Below are positions 52,851 through 64,000 of a stretch of 64,000 nucleotides of DNA, in pieces. The DNA comes from Salinimicrobium terrae DSM 17865 (GTDB lineage Bacteria; Bacteroidota; Bacteroidia; Flavobacteriales; Flavobacteriaceae): the NCBI RefSeq assembly GCF_000424665.1, contig NZ_AUKI01000020.1:124001-188000 (forward strand). Reading direction: 5' to 3'. The translations under genes were made by a program, and so were the position numbers. Each line of letters begins with the position of its first letter. Position 1 is the stretch's first letter. The notes under the pieces are model-generated. The model did no database searches. It saw nothing but the letters and a program-made list of their open reading frames with translations, and was not told the DNA's origin.

Positions 52851-53603
52851 ATGAAGCGATACTTACTCTTCTTAATGCTAATAGCCGGTTCCTGTAAATT
52901 TAGCGGTGATTACACCCCCACCCGAATTGAGGGAGAGCAGTTGGAAATAACTTCTGCCATTAAAGCTAATGATTCCCTGGAAAGGTTTATTGAACCATAT
53001 AAGACAAATATTGATCGGGAGATGGAACAGGTTTTGGCCTACGTTCCTTATAATTTGACCAAAAACGATGGGGAATTGAACACTGCTATAGGGAATCTAA
53101 TGGCCGATGCTTTAATGGAACTGTCCGCTCCTGTTTTTAAAAGTCGCACTGGCGAAAATATTGATATAGTCCTACTGAACTTTGGAGGAATTAGGTCATC
53201 GATTACTATGGGCAATGTCACCACCCGAACAGCTTTCCAGGTTATGCCTTTTGAAAATGAGATCGTGGTGGCAACATTAAAAGGAGAAGCCATAAGGGAT
53301 ATGATCCACTATCTCATTGATTCGGGGAATGCACATCCTGTGGCAGGCATTGAATTACAACTTGAACAAGATAATAGTATAAAAAAGGTTTTAATACAGG
53401 GGGAACCGCTACAGGAGTCTGCAACATATAATGTCGCTACAAGCGACTACCTCCTGCAGGGAGGAGATAATATGGTTTTCTTTTCTAAGGCTCAAAAGGT
53501 AACCAATCTAGATTATAAAATCAGGAACCTGCTCATAGATTATTTCAAGCAGGAAGACACCCTTACTCCTGTAAGAGATGAACGATTTATTAGATTCAAA
53601 TAA
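52851..53603 (+). CDS. 5'-nucleotidase C-terminal domain lipoprotein
   Basis: 250 residues from the ATG at 52851. Signal with lipobox IAGSC (Cys15). The body is the substrate-binding C-terminal domain of UshA-type nucleotidases: NTAIGNLMADALMELSAP, DIVLLNFGGIRSSITMGNVTTRTAFQVMPFENEIV, GEAIRDMIHYLIDSG and the nucleobase-stacking region TYNVATSDYLLQGGDNM. It has no metallophosphatase domain; that half is a separate gene immediately downstream (1-base overlap). The two products probably assemble into one enzyme in the periplasm. Confidence 0.92.
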   Translation: MKRYLLFLMLIAGSCKFSGDYTPTRIEGEQLEITSAIKANDSLERFIEPYKTNIDREMEQVLAYVPYNLTKNDGELNTAIGNLMADALMELSAPVFKSRTGENIDIVLLNFGGIRSSITMGNVTTRTAFQVMPFENEIVVATLKGEAIRDMIHYLIDSGNAHPVAGIELQLEQDNSIKKVLIQGEPLQESATYNVATSDYLLQGGDNMVFFSKAQKVTNLDYKIRNLLIDYFKQEDTLTPVRDERFIRFK

Positions 53604-54514
53604 TGGAAAGACGTAAATTTTTAATAAGAACAGCTACCGCCGGTGCATTTGCAGGGATTGGAGGTTTTGGTCTAATGTCTTTTGTACCAAAGAGAGAACT
53701 TAAGCATATAACTATTCTACATACAAACGACGTTCATAGTCATATTGAGCCTTTTGAACCGGACCATGCGCTATACCCGGGTTTGGGAGGAGTTGCCAGA
53801 AGGTATACTCTGATACAACAAATAAGAGAGGAAAACCCTCACACTTTACTGCTCGACGCTGGAGATATTTTCCAGGGTACCCCTTACTTTAATTTTTATG
53901 GTGGGGAACTGGAATTTAAGCTCATGAGCAAATTGGGCTATGATGCAGCGACCATTGGCAATCATGATTTTGATAACGGAATTGAAGGCTTATTCGCTCA
54001 ATTGCCGCATGCTAAATTCCCATTTATAAATTCCAATTATAATTTTGAAGATACAATCCTGGAAGGAGTAATAAAACCTTATCAGGTCTTTTTAAGAGAC
54101 GGAATAAAAATAGGAATCTTTGGTTTAGGAATTGAACTGGAAGGCCTGGTAGGAAAGAAGCTCTATAAGGAAACTGAATATCTTGATCCCGTAGAAATTG
54201 CAAGAGAAACAGTGAGAATTCTTAAAGAAGAAGAAAAGTGTGAGCTGGTCATCTGTCTTTCCCATCTGGGGTATGAATACCAAAGTGATAAAATAAGTGA
54301 TCTAAAACTGGCAGCAGCCACAAAAGGCATCGATTTGATAATTGGTGGTCACACCCACACATTCCTTCCGCAGCCTTCAGTGGTACCTAACAGCATTGGT
54401 GAAAATGTAATAGTAAACCAGGTAGGATGGGCAGGAGTAAATCTTGGGAGGATTGACTTTTATCTGGATTCTTCAGGAAAAACCAGTGGCCGGGGAGCTG
54501 CCATTATTGTTTGA
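53603..54514 (+). CDS. Tat-exported metallophosphatase (5'-nucleotidase N-terminal domain)
   Basis: 303 residues. The N-terminus MERRKFLIRTATAGAFAG contains a twin-arginine motif followed by a hydrophobic stretch, so export by Tat in folded form is likely. The catalytic domain holds all di-metal motifs: ILHTNDVHSHIEPF, LLLDAGDIFQGTPYF, TIGNHDFDNG, VICLSHLGYE and GGHTHTF. It releases phosphate from nucleotides or related compounds. The substrate-binding C-terminal domain is absent and supplied by the upstream gene, with which it overlaps by one base (TAATGG). Confidence 0.93.
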   Translation: MERRKFLIRTATAGAFAGIGGFGLMSFVPKRELKHITILHTNDVHSHIEPFEPDHALYPGLGGVARRYTLIQQIREENPHTLLLDAGDIFQGTPYFNFYGGELEFKLMSKLGYDAATIGNHDFDNGIEGLFAQLPHAKFPFINSNYNFEDTILEGVIKPYQVFLRDGIKIGIFGLGIELEGLVGKKLYKETEYLDPVEIARETVRILKEEEKCELVICLSHLGYEYQSDKISDLKLAAATKGIDLIIGGHTHTFLPQPSVVPNSIGENVIVNQVGWAGVNLGRIDFYLDSSGKTSGRGAAIIV

Positions 54515-54573
54515 AAAATCAGCTCAAATGCTTATTTTTTCTTATATTTTAAAAATTAGTTAGTTTTTCCAAA

Positions 54574-54966
54574 CTATAATTGTAATTCCTTCAGACGAGT
54601 CTTTGACAAAGGTTTTGACAGGAAATCTGTAACATATGGGAAATTTATTCTTTCATCTTTAAAATCCTCAATTGAGGAGGATAATATAAAGATGGTAAAT
54701 CGCTGAATTACCTCCTCCTCTAATTTTTCCAATTCTTTCAGGAATTCCCAGCCAGACATGGTTGGCATGTTTACATCAACAAATAACACCATGGAAGCGC
54801 ACCCATCCTCTTTTAAGATCTTATTTCTAATTGTAGAAAGTGCAATTTCGGGTTCATTAAATGTCATTACATCGGCATCGGGATCATAACCTTTGACAGC
54901 ATATTCACATATTAAATTATTAGTACGATCATCATCAACTATTATATACTGCTTCGGTTTCTTCAT
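54574..54966 (-). CDS. Single-domain response regulator
   Basis: 130 residues, a receiver domain without output: acidic pair DDD at about 11-13 in IIVDDDRTNN, phospho-acceptor Asp in LFVDVNMPTMSGWEF (about residue 64), Ser in FILSSS and Lys in LSKPLS. The motif NNLICEYAVKG resembles regulators of the Rcp1/CheY-like kind that act by protein binding. Its first 32 bases overlap the end of the multi-PAS kinase gene, so it is translated from the same mRNA and is probably phosphorylated by that kinase. Confidence 0.93.
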   Translation of the reverse strand: MKKPKQYIIVDDDRTNNLICEYAVKGYDPDADVMTFNEPEIALSTIRNKILKEDGCASMVLFVDVNMPTMSGWEFLKELEKLEEEVIQRFTIFILSSSIEDFKDERINFPYVTDFLSKPLSKTRLKELQL

Positions 54967-57900
54967 CTTCCAACTGTTTTAATTCTTTCTCTGCTTTAAA
55001 TTCAATAGTGAATTCTGTTCCTTTATTCTCCTCACTGGAAACCTGGATTTTACCACCCATTAATTCCACCTGCGTCTTCACCATAAATAGCCCCATACCT
55101 TTTCCTTCAACATGATGATGAAAACGTTTGTATAGACCGAAGATCTGTTTTCCCTTTTTAGAAAGGTCAATTCCCATTCCATTATCTTTAAAACTGATAT
55201 AAACATTACCCTCCCTGTTTTCTGAAGTTATCTCGATTACAGGAGGAACTTCAGGTCTGCGGTATTTGATACTGTTAAAGATTAAATTATAAAATATACT
55301 ATGAAGGTAAGTTCGTATAGAGTTAATAGAAGTTACTTCAGAGAAATTAGTAATAATCCTGACATTCTCTTTCTGGATTACCTGACCTATACCGGTTTCA
55401 ACCGTTTCCACCAGTTCATTAAGGTCTACCGGTTCCTTTTTCTCACTCATATCTACCTTCACATGAAGGATATTATTAAGATCCCGAATGATAGTATCCA
55501 ATCTCTGAACATTCGAAAGAAGTTCTTCCTGAAACTGCATTTTAACTTCAGAAGGATAATCCTCTTTAATTAAATCCCCCAATCCAATTATGTTTGCCAC
55601 AGGGGCCCGAAGGTTATGGGAGATTATATAAGAAAATTGTTCTAATCCTTTGTTTGCTGCTACAAGCTCCTCGGTATGCACCTTTAGATTCTTATTGAGT
55701 TCTATAATTTGAAGCTCCGATTCTTTTCTTTCTGTTACATCTCTAAAATAAACCGAAAGTCCTCCTTTTGAAGGATATGCTGTAACGTCAAACCATTTAT
55801 TTACCCTTTCAAAATATTCTTCAAAATCTACAATTGTTTGTTCCCCGACTGCTTCTTGATAACATCTATAGAATTCTGTATCTACGGCATCTGGGAAAAC
55901 ATCCCAAAAGTTCCTGCCTAAAATATAATCTTTAGAATTTTCCAATAGTTTCTCGGCATGTTGATTCCAGTAAGTTACAACCCAGTCATTATCCAGAGTA
56001 AAAAAAGCATCCCCTATACTTTCGAGAATAACCTGCTTTTCTTCTGAAGCTTTTAAGGCTTTCAACTCTGAATTTTTAAGAGTCGTAATATCTTGAAAAC
56101 TTCCATTAATCCGAACACATTTCCCATCAACAAAAGTAGGTCGGCCAATTTTTCTCACCCAACATTCATTTCCTTTTGCCGTCACCATTTGCAACTCAAG
56201 GTCATAAGGAATGTTGTCTTCAACAGCTTTTTTAAATGCCCGGATCATACGATCTCTGCTGTCCCCTTGCTTATAGTACAAAATTCCGGTTTCATAATTT
56301 GGCTCATAATCTTCACTTACCTCATGAATTTCTTTGGTAACCGGGGACCAGAATAAATAATCCTTAATGAAATCAAATTCAAAGCTTCCTATGCGGGAAA
56401 ATTTTGAAGCTTCATCCAGAAGTTCTTCCAGTCTTTTCCTTTCAGTGACATCCTGTATGGCGCCAACCATACGAAAGGCTTTTTCATTTTCATCACGAAG
56501 GATAAAACCTTTTTCTACAACAAAAGAGTATTTCCCATCTGCATTTTTGAACCTGTATTCTGCCTCCCAGTGATTTTCTGTACCCTCAAGGGTGCGGGCA
56601 AGGCTGTCCTGTATATGAAGTCTTTCTTCAGGATGGATGTTTTCTGTCCATGAATCAACTGTTAAAGAAAATTCCCTTTGGGAATATCCAAAAAGTGCGT
56701 AAAAGGCTTCTCCCCAAAACAAATAATCTGTTTCAATATCCCAATCATAAATAGCATCTGAAGTTGCTTTAGATACCAGCTCATAACGCGTATTGCTTTC
56801 TTTTAGAGAGCGCTCTGCTTCTACCCTGTCTGTAATATCAATTCCCACTCCCTGTACTTCAAAAGGATTTCCACCAGCGTCTGTAAGACAAATGAAATCC
56901 CATAGGGTTGGTTTTACCTTTCCATCTTCCTGTAGCTTATCCATTTCCACCTGGTAGACCACATTAGGATTGGCTAAACATTTTTCAAAAATGCCCCTTA
57001 CCCTTAATTGATCATATTCCATTACACTTGTTGAAGCACATTTACCAACAAGAATACCATCAGGAAAGATCCAGTTGAAATCTGAATCAAATTTTTCATT
57101 TACATAGGAATAATTCCCGTCCAAATCTATCCTGGTAAGATAGTTGGTCTGCGACTTTAGAATACCTCGCTGCCTGCTTTCACTTTGCTTTAATTTAAGC
57201 ATTGCATTCTTGAAATCGGTCACATCCTGAATAGAGCCCTCGAATCTAACCGGCTGCCCATTACTATCCTTTACAAGTTTTCCTTTTTCATGTACCCATT
57301 TGATGCTTCCATCGGGAAGTACAATTCGGTGTTGAAAGTCCATATCCTTACTTCCCGAAAAAGCTGCCTTTTGTTCCTCCAGTAGCGCATCAAGGTCATC
57401 GGGATGAATTGTTTTATAGAATACTTCCGGCCCAACCTGAAAATCTTCCTTTCTTCTTCCCCATATTCTATAGACCTCATCACTCCAGAAGAAATATTCA
57501 TCTTGTAACCCTACTTCCCAGTAACCAAATTTGGCCAGTCTTTCAGCCAAAAGAAGTTTTTTACTCTTCTCTTCAAGCTCTTGTAGTACACTTTCTTTCT
57601 CTGTAATATCAATAGAGGTTACAAGCCTGCAATCTCTACCATTAAACTTAATCCCGTAACCGTGGACTTCAACAGTTATTTCTGATCCGTCCTTCTTCTT
57701 ATGAGTGAATTTTCCAAAGTCAATAATGTCATTAGCATCTTTAAGGTTTTCCAGATTAGCCTTCAGCTTCGATATTTCCTCTTCGGGACGAAGATCATAA
57801 AGGTTAAAACTCAAAAATTCTTCTTTTGAATAGCCGTAATGTTTTAGTGCTGCTCTATTTACAGCAACAATTTTAAAAGTCTCCAGATCAAAGATCCAGT

Positions 57901-59089
57901 TGGGAAGTGGATTGTATTTAAATAAATGTTCATAATTCTTTTTGGACAACATTAATTCTTCCTCTACTTTCTTCCTCCCGGTTATATCCCGAATAATGGT
58001 AGACGCTATTTCCTCTCCATTTTCATCTAAAGATACAGCTGAGGAAATTTCTGCAGGAAACCTGCTGCCATCCTTTCGCTTCAAAACCATTTCTCCAATG
58101 AAACCAGCTTTGGTCTTTCTAACTTCCAAAAGTTCAGCCAGTCCTGAATTATCATCAATAGTTCCCTGACGTCCTATCCTACAAAACTCTTCTTCTGTTC
58201 GTTGTAGCATTTCACATGCGGCAGGATTGGCTCCAAAAATATTTCCATTGGGGTGAGAGAGTAAGATAGCATCCATGCTATTTATAAAAAATGCCCTGTA
58301 CTTCTCTTCATTTCTTTTTAAGGCAATTTCAGCCTCACGTTGAGCGGTGATCTCTTTAAAGTTATTTACTATTCCACCAACATCTTTATCATGCAAAAGG
58401 TTTGTAAAGCTAGCTTCCATCCAACGCCAGGTTCCATCTTTATGTTTCACACGCGCCGTAATGGTATCAAGTGATATCCCGGGATTCTCCAGGCACAGAG
58501 CCATATAATCAAGTGCAGGCTGCACGTCTTCAATATGAACAATCTTTGTGATATCAATTTTTAAAAGATCTTTATGTGAAAAACCCAGGATTTTTTCAGC
58601 TGCAGGAGAGATATAAGATGTGGTTCCATCGGGAGAAAAGACCACCAGGGCATTATCTCCACTTTCCACAAGTCGCCTGAATTTTGGTGGTTCTGGTTTT
58701 GAATTATATTCTTTTTTTATCTTCAGAAGATTTGATAGAATAATGGCAGGCAATTGCGGGAGGTCGTCCTTCTGAATATAATCATCTGCGCCATTTCTAA
58801 TAAGCTCCATGGCATAACCGGCAGAATTATTGTCTGAGATGACAATTGAAGGCACCGTTAAATTAGAATTTTTAAAAGCCTTCAAAGCATTCTTAATAGG
58901 GAATAATGGGTTTTCATCAGTAATTAAAGCTATATGTGGATTGAAATTCTTTAAAGCCTCTACAAATTTTTCATTTGTATTGACTGAAAGGTGTTCAAAA
59001 GTGTAATCGGTTGTTTGTAAAACTTTAAGAACCGGGTTTATATCTACCTGCTCATTTACAACGTGGAGAATTCTATATTGTTCACTCAT
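54935..59089 (-). CDS. Soluble sensor histidine kinase with pseudo-receiver and eight PAS domains
   Basis: 1384 residues and no membrane segment. The first 120 residues resemble a receiver domain (RILHVVNEQVDINPVLKVLQTT, HIALITDENP, IVISDNN, YIQKDD), but with atypical residues around the usual acidic pocket. Eight PAS domains follow, beginning at SPDGTTSYISPAAEKILGF, NPNGNIFGANPAACE-like, FKIVAVNRAALKHYG, KFGYWEVGLQ, LDGNYSYVNEKF, AIYDWDIETD, GSFEFDFIKD and DAFFTLDNDW. The kinase end has H-box YIISHNLRAPVANI, NLIFNSIKYRRP, DNGMGID and GKGMGLFMVKTQV. It senses cytoplasmic signals, phosphorylating the overlapping response regulator. Confidence 0.94.
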   Translation of the reverse strand: MSEQYRILHVVNEQVDINPVLKVLQTTDYTFEHLSVNTNEKFVEALKNFNPHIALITDENPLFPIKNALKAFKNSNLTVPSIVISDNNSAGYAMELIRNGADDYIQKDDLPQLPAIILSNLLKIKKEYNSKPEPPKFRRLVESGDNALVVFSPDGTTSYISPAAEKILGFSHKDLLKIDITKIVHIEDVQPALDYMALCLENPGISLDTITARVKHKDGTWRWMEASFTNLLHDKDVGGIVNNFKEITAQREAEIALKRNEEKYRAFFINSMDAILLSHPNGNIFGANPAACEMLQRTEEEFCRIGRQGTIDDNSGLAELLEVRKTKAGFIGEMVLKRKDGSRFPAEISSAVSLDENGEEIASTIIRDITGRKKVEEELMLSKKNYEHLFKYNPLPNWIFDLETFKIVAVNRAALKHYGYSKEEFLSFNLYDLRPEEEISKLKANLENLKDANDIIDFGKFTHKKKDGSEITVEVHGYGIKFNGRDCRLVTSIDITEKESVLQELEEKSKKLLLAERLAKFGYWEVGLQDEYFFWSDEVYRIWGRRKEDFQVGPEVFYKTIHPDDLDALLEEQKAAFSGSKDMDFQHRIVLPDGSIKWVHEKGKLVKDSNGQPVRFEGSIQDVTDFKNAMLKLKQSESRQRGILKSQTNYLTRIDLDGNYSYVNEKFDSDFNWIFPDGILVGKCASTSVMEYDQLRVRGIFEKCLANPNVVYQVEMDKLQEDGKVKPTLWDFICLTDAGGNPFEVQGVGIDITDRVEAERSLKESNTRYELVSKATSDAIYDWDIETDYLFWGEAFYALFGYSQREFSLTVDSWTENIHPEERLHIQDSLARTLEGTENHWEAEYRFKNADGKYSFVVEKGFILRDENEKAFRMVGAIQDVTERKRLEELLDEASKFSRIGSFEFDFIKDYLFWSPVTKEIHEVSEDYEPNYETGILYYKQGDSRDRMIRAFKKAVEDNIPYDLELQMVTAKGNECWVRKIGRPTFVDGKCVRINGSFQDITTLKNSELKALKASEEKQVILESIGDAFFTLDNDWVVTYWNQHAEKLLENSKDYILGRNFWDVFPDAVDTEFYRCYQEAVGEQTIVDFEEYFERVNKWFDVTAYPSKGGLSVYFRDVTERKESELQIIELNKNLKVHTEELVAANKGLEQFSYIISHNLRAPVANIIGLGDLIKEDYPSEVKMQFQEELLSNVQRLDTIIRDLNNILHVKVDMSEKKEPVDLNELVETVETGIGQVIQKENVRIITNFSEVTSINSIRTYLHSIFYNLIFNSIKYRRPEVPPVIEITSENREGNVYISFKDNGMGIDLSKKGKQIFGLYKRFHHHVEGKGMGLFMVKTQVELMGGKIQVSSEENKGTEFTIEFKAEKELKQLEDEETEAVYNS

Positions 59090-59828
59090 TATTTCGTACC
59101 ATCATTTCCCTCTGCTTCCCCACCTATTAGTGGTTTCAACTTCTAATTTTCGACTAACTGCATAATTAATCTGTTGAAAAGCAGAATTTGCGGATGCGAA
59201 AATAGGAAAATTAACTCAAATTTAAGGGTTATCCCAACCCTTAATAAGAAAATAGCCTAGCTTATATTCCTAACAACCAAAACCCTCTGAAATTCCTAGC
59301 TCGATAATGCCCTTTTCGTTTTTTACAACAAAAAACAAAAATATATTACAGAATATTCTTACAAGTGGGACGAATTGGACAACTTATACGAATAAGGGAA
59401 GATTAAAGAGATACCCAACATCATTTATAACTTAAAAGAGACAACTTTAACTTTAACTGTAGGGTTTTTATGATTAGGCAATACTAATTGTCATTGAATT
59501 CATCTTTTTTGGAAGGAATATTCTACTTGAGAATTCCTAATCGCAGAAATTGTAAGATCAATTTTTTAAGAATTCCTTAGATAAAAGAGAGGGAGAGAGT
59601 CTTATCGAAATGACTAAATCAAACTTTATCTCGCCTTAAAAACCGATATATAGTTTTGAATATCAATTGAATAACCTTCTGAAGATAGCTATGGATAATG
59701 ATCATTGAAAAAGACAAAGACTCAAAATTGGGTTAAAACTGAAATCAAGAGCAGCAGCTACTGCTTAAAATTCTAATTTTGACCCGATTTTAGTAAAGAT
59801 AAAAGATACATAATTAAAAAATTGCATC
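59090..59828. other. AT-rich gap without recognisable gene
   Basis: No frame longer than a few dozen codons is convincing here. I see one small hairpin (TAAGGGTT / AACCCTTA, 59223-59243) and runs of A and T, and no member of the dispersed palindrome. It might be remnant DNA of a lost gene or a long leader region for the PAS kinase, which is transcribed leftwards from 59089. No tRNA or known RNA could be recognised. Confidence 0.5.
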
Positions 59829-59948
59829 ATGATCAAAAGAAAAGTTCTTGATACTTACAAGGGGATGTGTTTTCAACAACGATCAATGTTTACCATCTTC
59901 CTGATTCTTTCAATTATCCTAACGGCTATAATATCTACTGGCCTCTAG
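59829..59948 (+). CDS. Possible 39-residue single-pass membrane peptide
   Basis: A short frame starting ATG at 59829 (MIKRKVLDTYKG) and ending in TAG directly before the ligA stop codon on the other strand. Residues 1-20 are basic, residues about 20-38 are hydrophobic (MFTIFLILSIILTAIISTGL), which is the build of a small membrane protein. There is no good ribosome site. A TTGACC segment about 50 bases upstream may belong to a promoter. It could be chance in AT-rich DNA; I list it because it fills the end of an otherwise empty gap. Confidence 0.3.
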   Translation: MIKRKVLDTYKGMCFQQRSMFTIFLILSIILTAIISTGL

Positions 59949-62598
<2,650 letters not shown>

Positions 62599-62602
<4 letters not shown>

Positions 62603-63441
62603 AATTTGATGCCTCTTAACATGCGATCCACCCCGAAAATATCCTTTTTCAGGCGGGTTTGGAAATTTTTTTCAGTTAAAAGTGCTTCAGTTTCATTTCC
62701 AAGGTACTGGTTGATCTCGAAGTACAATTTCCCTCCTGCGTGCAGGTTGTTTGCTGCCAACTCTGTGATTTTCCGATAGAAGATCAGGGGATCATCATCC
62801 TTCACATAAAGAGCAGTTTCGGGCTCATGTTCCAGCACATTGCGCTGCATCTCATTCTTCTCCAGCTCCCGTACGTACGGCGGATTCGAAACTATCACAT
62901 CAAATTTCTCCGGAAGTTTTTCCAGGCTCAAAATGTCATTTTGAAGAAACTTTATTGAGACATTTTTAATCTCTGCATTCTTTTCCGCCACTTCTAATGC
63001 CTCTTCTGAAATATCCAAAGCTGAAACTTTCGCCTGCAGATTTTTAGCCAGGGAAATCGCAATGCAGCCACTACCGGTACCAATGTCCAGGATTTTAATC
63101 TCTTCGGAAGCATCCAGATCTTCCAGTACCCACTGCACCAGCTCCTCAGTTTCCGGCCGCGGAATGAGTACATTCCTGTTCACCTGAAAATTTAATCCGA
63201 AGAATTCTGTGTTGCCGGTGATATACTGGATGGGTTCATGTCGCTGAAGCCTTTGTAAGGCGGTATTCAGCTTTTCCTCTTCCTCTGCTGACAGTTCCCG
63301 CTGCGGATCGAGTGCAAGATCCAACCTGGAAAGTCCGGTAAATTCCTGCAGCAGGATATTAAAGAACGAACCCGTCTCCTCCTTAGGATATTCCTTTTCT
63401 AAGGTGTCAAAAAAGTGATTTTTGAAGGCTGTTATTTTCAT
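62599..63441 (-). CDS. prmC: Release factor glutamine methyltransferase
   Basis: 280 residues. It methylates the Gln of the GGQ motif in RF1 and RF2. N-terminal helical domain (FKNHFFDTLEKEYPKEETGSFFNIL), then the SAM-binding core ILDIGTGSGCIAISLAKN and the substrate motif VIVSNPPYVRE. Two palindrome copies lie inside: at the very N-terminus (63403-63428, FKNHFFDT) and in the core (62925-62950, QNDILS). The latter is the weakest coding copy. It heads the prmC-VOC-ligA operon with 4-base overlaps. Confidence 0.95.
63403..63428 (-). repeat. Palindrome copy at the start of prmC
   Basis: On the minus strand TTCAAAAATCACTTTTTTGACACC; read as F-K-N-H-F-F-D-T. A weaker copy lies at 62925-62950 in the same gene. 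Confidence 0.65.
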
Positions 63442-63477
63442 TCACTGGTAGTATTTCATGCAAAGGGCGCAAAGATT

Positions 63478-63575
63478 CCCCCTAAATCCCCCTGAAGGGG
63501 GACTTTAATTTTCAAATTCTAAAATCAACTTTGGAATTTGGTGCTTAAAAAATTGGAATTTGAGATCAAAGATCT
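63478..63575. repeat. Non-coding repeat words between prmC and the GNAT gene
   Basis: CCCCCTAAATCCCCC / GGGGGACTTT (63479-63504) makes a small palindromic word often seen in Bacteroidetes intergenic DNA. Then GAATTTGGTGCTTA (63534-63547) is the inverse of the TTCAAGCACCAAATTCC word near 46.1 kb. No gene fits in this gap. Confidence 0.6.
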
Positions 63576-64000
63576 CTAATCAACCAAACACTACAATTGT
63601 AATGCCCGGTATCGCCCAGCGGACCTTCCAAAGACTCAAAACCTGAACGAAGATAAAGCTTCTGGGCCTGCTTCATGTAAGGCATGGTTTCTATGTAACA
63701 TTTTTCAAAGCCCTGTGCTTTGGCAAATTCCAGACATCTTTTCATCATTTCGGCTCCCACGCCCTTTCCTCTCACCTCGGGTAAGAAATACATTTTTTGA
63801 AGCTCACAGATAGAGCCTTCAAAATTGGCTAAAGGAGCTATCCCTGCACAGCCGACGACTTTTCCGCTATCCTCCACCACAAAATACTCCTTATTCGGAG
63901 CATTATATTCTGCATGCATATCATTTAGGGAAGCGTCTTCATAAGCCGTTCCCACTTTTGGTACTCCCATTTCCACCAGGACACTTTGCACTAAAGTTTT
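63566..64000 (-). CDS. GNAT family N-acetyltransferase (5' end outside window)
   Basis: At least 144 residues; the frame continues past the right edge of the window (K-T-L upstream of the visible GTG), so the true start is outside. Acetyl-CoA-binding motif A is EVRGKGVGAEMMKRCLEFAKAQGFEKCYIETM, preceded by DSGKVVGCAGIAPL and followed by QKLYLRSGFESL. The substrate is unknown. It is separated from prmC by repeat-rich DNA. Confidence 0.88.
   Translation of the reverse strand, partial: KTLVQSVLVEMGVPKVGTAYEDASLNDMHAEYNAPNKEYFVVEDSGKVVGCAGIAPLANFEGSICELQKMYFLPEVRGKGVGAEMMKRCLEFAKAQGFEKCYIETMPYMKQAQKLYLRSGFESLEGPLGDTGHYNCSVWLIRDL

Noticed and set aside
59090-59948. Possible tRNA, riboswitch or toxin-antitoxin pair in the long gap
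   Set aside because: No cloverleaf, conserved aptamer core or paired small frames could be found; only one small hairpin and one 39-codon frame are visible.

Overview
The window is a stretch of chromosome from a marine or environmental member of the Flavobacteriaceae (Bacteroidota, Gramella/Salegentibacter-like). Evidence for this is direct: a type IX secretion (T9SS) C-terminal sorting domain and the T9SS protein PorD, many flavobacterial lipoproteins and DUF families (DUF4136, DUF2007, DUF5686, DUF6503, DUF6913), a Bacteroidetes-type small SRP RNA, and promoters with the Bacteroidetes -7 box TAnnTTTG. Base composition is moderately AT-rich throughout. Almost everything is ordinary housekeeping DNA. 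I see no phage, insertion sequence, CRISPR array or tRNA.

Layout. 1-6.2 kb: the 3' end of pheT, a few small lipoprotein or membrane genes, and an ABC-F ATPase with a degenerate second ATP site. 6.2-14.6 kb: fructose-6-phosphate aldolase, an SDR, SRP RNA, a glutamine cyclotransferase/thioesterase/beta-helix lipoprotein operon, glyA, fumarylacetoacetase and a YtxJ-like protein. 14.7-24.1 kb: clpB with an elaborate hairpin repeat behind it, CsbD, a phytase-like lipoprotein plus histidine phosphatase, smpB, a DUF5686 outer-membrane protein and pcm. 24.2-33.3 kb: a long plus-strand run (Gfo/Idh oxidoreductase, hydroxyacyl-CoA dehydrogenase, DUF1015, YggS, exonuclease/GIY-YIG fusion, DUF3857, K+ channel, miaA). 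33.3-38.4 kb: one giant T9SS-secreted NHL/HYR-repeat protein.

38.5-51.1 kb: a minus-strand core cluster that reads dapA, bamD, rpoZ, coaBC, porD, recN, fabI, glycosyltransferase, CdaR-like, coaE, histidine kinase, response regulator. It combines envelope assembly, CoA synthesis, DNA repair and fatty-acid synthesis. 51.2-59.1 kb looks more accessory: two unknown membrane proteins, a 5'-nucleotidase split into two genes in reversed order, and a soluble kinase with eight PAS domains overlapping a single-domain response regulator. 59.1-59.9 kb is a long AT-rich gap with at most one tiny membrane ORF. 59.9-64 kb: ligA, a two-domain VOC protein, prmC and a truncated GNAT gene.

The most unusual signal is not a gene: a roughly 22-24 bp palindrome (consensus GTCAAAAATGNCATTTTTGANAC) is scattered between genes, often in terminators, and similar sequence lies inside five or more coding sequences, always in the same reading frame (V/L/F-K/Q-N-x-x-F/L). 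Other repeats lie at 17.4, 46.1 and 63.5 kb.
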